A stretch of 64,000 bases of DNA from an uncultured Roseovarius sp. (GTDB taxonomy: Bacteria > Pseudomonadota > Alphaproteobacteria > Rhodobacterales > Rhodobacteraceae): contig CANMFU010000012.1 of NCBI GenBank assembly GCA_947497295.1, positions 1-64,000 of the forward strand. Direction: 5' to 3'. The translations under genes and the position numbers were made by a program. The first letter of the stretch is position 1; every line of letters begins with the position of its first letter. The notes beneath the pieces were generated by a model. The model saw only the letters and a program-made list of their open reading frames with translations. It had not been told where the DNA came from and ran no database searches. Shown one piece after another: positions 61,433 through 64,000 of this stretch.

Positions 61433-62902
61433 CTAGCCGCCCATCCGGTTTTCCAGCCGCTCGACCACGCTTGCAGGCACTCGGACCTGCGCCAGCTGGT
61501 CCAGCAGCCGGTCGCGCATGGCGGCGGGCATGTCGCGGCTGCCTTCGACATAGGCGACCAGCCGCGCGCGCCGCTCTGCACTCAGTTCCAGCATCGCCTG
61601 CGGCTCGGGCTGCGCCTCGGCCCCGCCGCTCAGCGGGCGCACCTTGATCCCTGGGCCCAGCAGTGGCGAGCGCTGCATCACCACCTGCCGCCCGTCCAGC
61701 AAAGGCGCACCTCCGGAAGACCGGATCAGCACATCGTCGCCCTGCCTGCGCAGCAGCGTGACGGCCAGCGGCTCCAGCCGGTTATCGTCATCCAGCGCCA
61801 GCACAGCGCCATCCGCGCCCAGCGCGGTGGCGGGCAGGCGCACGACACCGTCCAGCACAGGCTCGGCCACCTTGACGGTGACAAAATCGCCGGGCTTCAG
61901 CCCCTGCGCGCGGCTGAGCTGCGCAAAGACCAGCCGCCCTGTCTGCCCTTCGCCTACAGCAGCGCTGGCGCGGGTGACGGTGCCGGACGCGGTCAGATCG
62001 ACGCCGAACGCCTCCAGCGAGGCCGTGACAGGCGCGCGGCGCAGGCTACCGTCCTCCTCCAGCAGCCGGGCAAATTGCGGCGTCGACACGCGAAAGGCCA
62101 CTTCCAGCGCGCCGGGATCAATCAGCGTCGCCAGCCGTTCATTGACGGACACGACACCGCCTTCGACCACCGTCACATCGCTGAGCGCGCCAGAAAACTC
62201 GGCGGTGATGGTGGTGTCGGCCAGACGCCTCTCTGCCTCGGCCAGCGCGATTTCAGCGCGCGCCTCACGGGTCGCGGCCTGATCGACGCGCGCCTCGGCG
62301 CTGGCGAGGGCCTGCCTGCGGGTCAAGACGACGCCGCGTGCGGCTGCGGCGGTCAGTTCGGCCGCCTCCACGGCGGCGGTGGTGCCGACGCCGCGCTGTT
62401 CCAGATCACGCTGGCGCTGATACGCGCGCTCCTGCAACTCGGCCTGATCGCGCGCTGCGCTCAGCTCGTCGCGGGCCAGGTCCAGCGCGCGGGCCGCATC
62501 GCGCCCCTCGGCGCGCGCATCCATCAGATCGCTGCGGGCCCGGTCCAGCGCCGATTGCGCATCGGCAGGGTCGATCCGGGCCAGAAACTGCCCCTCGGTG
62601 ACCTGTCCGCCATCCTCGACCACTTCCGCCAGTTCAATGATGCTACCGGATGCCTTCGCGCGCAGTTCCAGTGACCGGCGGCTGCGAATCTCACCATAGA
62701 CGGTCAGCACAGGGGCGATGGCCTGCGGTTCGGCCAGCACTGTATTGACGGCAAACATCCGCTCCTGCCGCGCGCCTGCGTCGGGCGTGCGCGCCAGCCG
62801 TTCCTGCACCGCGCCGTTCAGCATGAATGCCGCGTATGCCAGCAGGGCCAATGTCAGGGACATCAGCAACAGACCTGTCAGGCTTCGGCGCAGAAACAGC
62901 AT
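61433..62902 (-). CDS. RND efflux periplasmic adaptor (HlyD/MFP family)
   Basis: The 489-residue protein has an N-terminal membrane anchor (about 8–32) and lipoyl/barrel-sandwich strands (APVLTVYGEIRSRRSLELRA, GQFLARIDPADAQ). A long alpha-helical hairpin follows (about 125–250, rich in A/R/E), then beta-barrel domains. It links the RND permease to an outer-membrane channel. It forms an operon with the permease gene, three bases apart. Confidence 0.9.
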   Translation of the reverse strand: MLFLRRSLTGLLLMSLTLALLAYAAFMLNGAVQERLARTPDAGARQERMFAVNTVLAEPQAIAPVLTVYGEIRSRRSLELRAKASGSIIELAEVVEDGGQVTEGQFLARIDPADAQSALDRARSDLMDARAEGRDAARALDLARDELSAARDQAELQERAYQRQRDLEQRGVGTTAAVEAAELTAAAARGVVLTRRQALASAEARVDQAATREARAEIALAEAERRLADTTITAEFSGALSDVTVVEGGVVSVNERLATLIDPGALEVAFRVSTPQFARLLEEDGSLRRAPVTASLEAFGVDLTASGTVTRASAAVGEGQTGRLVFAQLSRAQGLKPGDFVTVKVAEPVLDGVVRLPATALGADGAVLALDDDNRLEPLAVTLLRRQGDDVLIRSSGGAPLLDGRQVVMQRSPLLGPGIKVRPLSGGAEAQPEPQAMLELSAERRARLVAYVEGSRDMPAAMRDRLLDQLAQVRVPASVVERLENRMGG

Positions 62903-62979
62903 GGTTTGGGCGATCCTCGCTCGGGCGGCGCTGGCCGCAGGACCTTAATGTAAGGCCCCGGGCCGAAATACCAAGCGCG

Positions 62980-63522
62980 TCACTTGCGGCGCTGATGCTC
63001 GTCCAGACGCGGCATGATCTCGACAAAGTTGCAGGGGCGGTGGCGGTAATCCAGTTGCGGCGCCAGGATCTCGTCCCAGGCGTCCTTGCAGGCACCGGGG
63101 CTGCCGGGCAATGCGAACAGATAGGTGCCCATCGCTACGCCGGCCGTCGCGCGGCTCTGAATCGCGCTGGTGCCGATCTTGGACATGCTGACATGGGTGA
63201 ACACGGTGCCGAAGGCGACGATCTCTTTCTCGTAGACGTCGCGATGCGCCTCGACGGTCACATCCCGCCCGGTCAGCCCCGTGCCCCCGGTCGAGATGAT
63301 CGCATCAATTCCATCATCGGCGCACCAGCTGCGCAACTGCGCCGCGATCTCGGCGCGCTCGTCCTGCACGATGGTGCGGGCGGCCAGACGATGCCCCGCC
63401 GCCTCCAGCCGCTGAACCAGCGTATCGCCTGACCGGTCATCGCCGGCCTGCCGCGTGTCGCTGACGGTCAGCACGGCGATGCGCACCGGGATGAAATCGC
63501 GGCTTTCTTCAATACGGCTCAT
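62980..63522 (-). CDS. moaB: Molybdenum cofactor biosynthesis protein MoaB
   Basis: The 180-residue MoCF-fold protein contains AVLTVSDTRQAGDDRSGDTL, DAIISTGGTGLTGRDVTVEA and ALPGSPGACKDAWDEILAPQ, the molybdopterin-binding signature of MoaB/MogA. It likely adenylylates molybdopterin before metal insertion. The SoeA-like enzyme in this window needs this cofactor, though the two genes are 35 kb apart. It ends next to the LysE gene on the same strand, three bases away. Confidence 0.92.
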   Translation of the reverse strand: MSRIEESRDFIPVRIAVLTVSDTRQAGDDRSGDTLVQRLEAAGHRLAARTIVQDERAEIAAQLRSWCADDGIDAIISTGGTGLTGRDVTVEAHRDVYEKEIVAFGTVFTHVSMSKIGTSAIQSRATAGVAMGTYLFALPGSPGACKDAWDEILAPQLDYRHRPCNFVEIMPRLDEHQRRK

Positions 63523-63525
63523 GGC

Positions 63526-64000
63526 TTATGCCCTTTCCAGTATCGCCAGCCGCACGGCCAGCGCAGTGAATATCCCCGCCGAGGCGATCCCGAGCCCGCG
63601 ATTGAACCGCTCGGACCCGGCGACAAGGCGGCCAAGACTGCCGGCAAAGACGCCGACGGCGCCGTTGATGATCAGCCCGCCAAATCCCAGAATGGCGCCG
63701 AACAGCATGAATTGCGGCAGCAAGGCGCGCGCAGGATCGACAAACTGTGGCAGGAAGGCCAGCACGAAGAAGATCACCTTGGGGTTGGTGAGGTTCACCA
63801 CCAGCCCCTCGCGGAACGCGCGGCCAGCGCTCATCGGGCGCCCTTTGGCGCGCATTGGCCCGGCCCGCAGCGCGCCCAGCGCCAGCCACATCAGATAGGC
63901 CACGCCAACCCAGCGGATCACGTCAAACAGCCACGGCAACGCCGCCACCAGCGCGCCGAGGCCCAGCGCGGCCAGCGCCACATGTACCAGCACGCCCAGC
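63526..64000 (-). CDS. LysE/RhtB family amino-acid exporter, N-terminally truncated by window edge
   Basis: About 158 residues are visible to the stop at 63526, with several helices and the family phrases GLVVNLTNPKVIFFVLAFLPQF and FNRGLGIASAGIFTALAVRL. The frame stays open past 64000, so the N-terminus, with the conserved GxxxG-rich helix, is outside the window. Members export basic or branched amino acids or homoserine lactones. It precedes moaB by three bases, likely in one transcript. Confidence 0.85.
   Translation of the reverse strand, partial: LGVLVHVALAALGLGALVAALPWLFDVIRWVGVAYLMWLALGALRAGPMRAKGRPMSAGRAFREGLVVNLTNPKVIFFVLAFLPQFVDPARALLPQFMLFGAILGFGGLIINGAVGVFAGSLGRLVAGSERFNRGLGIASAGIFTALAVRLAILERA

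Noticed and set aside
1..64000. CRISPR array, rRNA operon or intact prophage
   Set aside because: No regularly spaced repeats, no rRNA-like sequence and no phage structural genes were seen.

Overview
The window reads as chromosome of a marine-type alphaproteobacterium of the order Rhodobacterales (Roseobacter group). GC is high (roughly 63% by eye). Gene content fits this group: a taurine–pyruvate aminotransferase, a SoeABC-like sulfite dehydrogenase, a TauR-like MocR regulator, an orphan aa3-oxidase subunit IV, DUF1285/MoxR/DUF58/DUF4159 genes and glycolate oxidase GlcDEF. No CRISPR array, rRNA or intact prophage was seen.

Layout. Positions 1–5.9 kb are an accessory, island-like stretch ending at a tRNA-Arg(TCT) gene. 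It holds the right end of an IS66-type element, a VirD4/TraG coupling-protein fragment cut by that IS, a large serine recombinase, a Zn/Cd/Pb efflux P-type ATPase with a divergent MerR-type regulator, and an IS5-type transposase remnant. From 6 to 16.9 kb lie housekeeping genes (truA, ycjX–GNAT–ycjF, ileS, a Ca2+/Na+ antiporter, rpsA, cmk). Between 17.1 and 21.0 kb a DapF-type epimerase is translationally coupled to a polar amino-acid ABC transporter, followed by a convergent LOV-domain HWE histidine kinase. From 22.1 to 29.4 kb one minus-strand run carries tauR–soeA–soeB–soeC–PLP lyase.

From 29.4 to 38.8 kb are small membrane proteins, a MarR regulator with twin operators, creatinase, a P1 peptidase, a GluR0-like ligand-gated channel, a semialdehyde dehydrogenase, Hsp20 and two tandem secreted trypsin-like proteases. 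From 38.9 to 43.3 kb lie glcF–glcE–glcD and a decayed HlyC-type toxin acyltransferase. From 43.3 to 50.0 kb a four-gene MoxR–DUF58–DUF4159–VWA/amidotransferase-like operon overlaps gene to gene and is divergent from DUF1285. The rest holds tpa, DUF305, a lipoprotein, a 45-residue cytochrome oxidase subunit IV, DUF6173, an MBL hydrolase, tsaC, yqgE, a DsbD-N domain protein, an RND efflux pair, moaB and a LysE exporter cut by the window edge.

How the genes work together. The clearest pathway is C2-sulfonate dissimilation. Tpa (50.8 kb) makes sulfoacetaldehyde from taurine, and SoeABC (23.3–27.8 kb) would oxidise the sulfite released later by Xsc, which is not in this window. The promoter regions of tpa and tauR share a near-identical 15-base motif resembling the known TauR site, which links the two loci 21 kb apart. 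A short dispersed intergenic repeat (consensus TTTCWTCTTNNCHNAAATAYYC) occurs at least six times across the window. The least explained items are the HlyC pseudogene without a toxin, the GluR0-like channel, the low-GC insertion inside ileS, and the DapF-like gene fused translationally to an importer operon.
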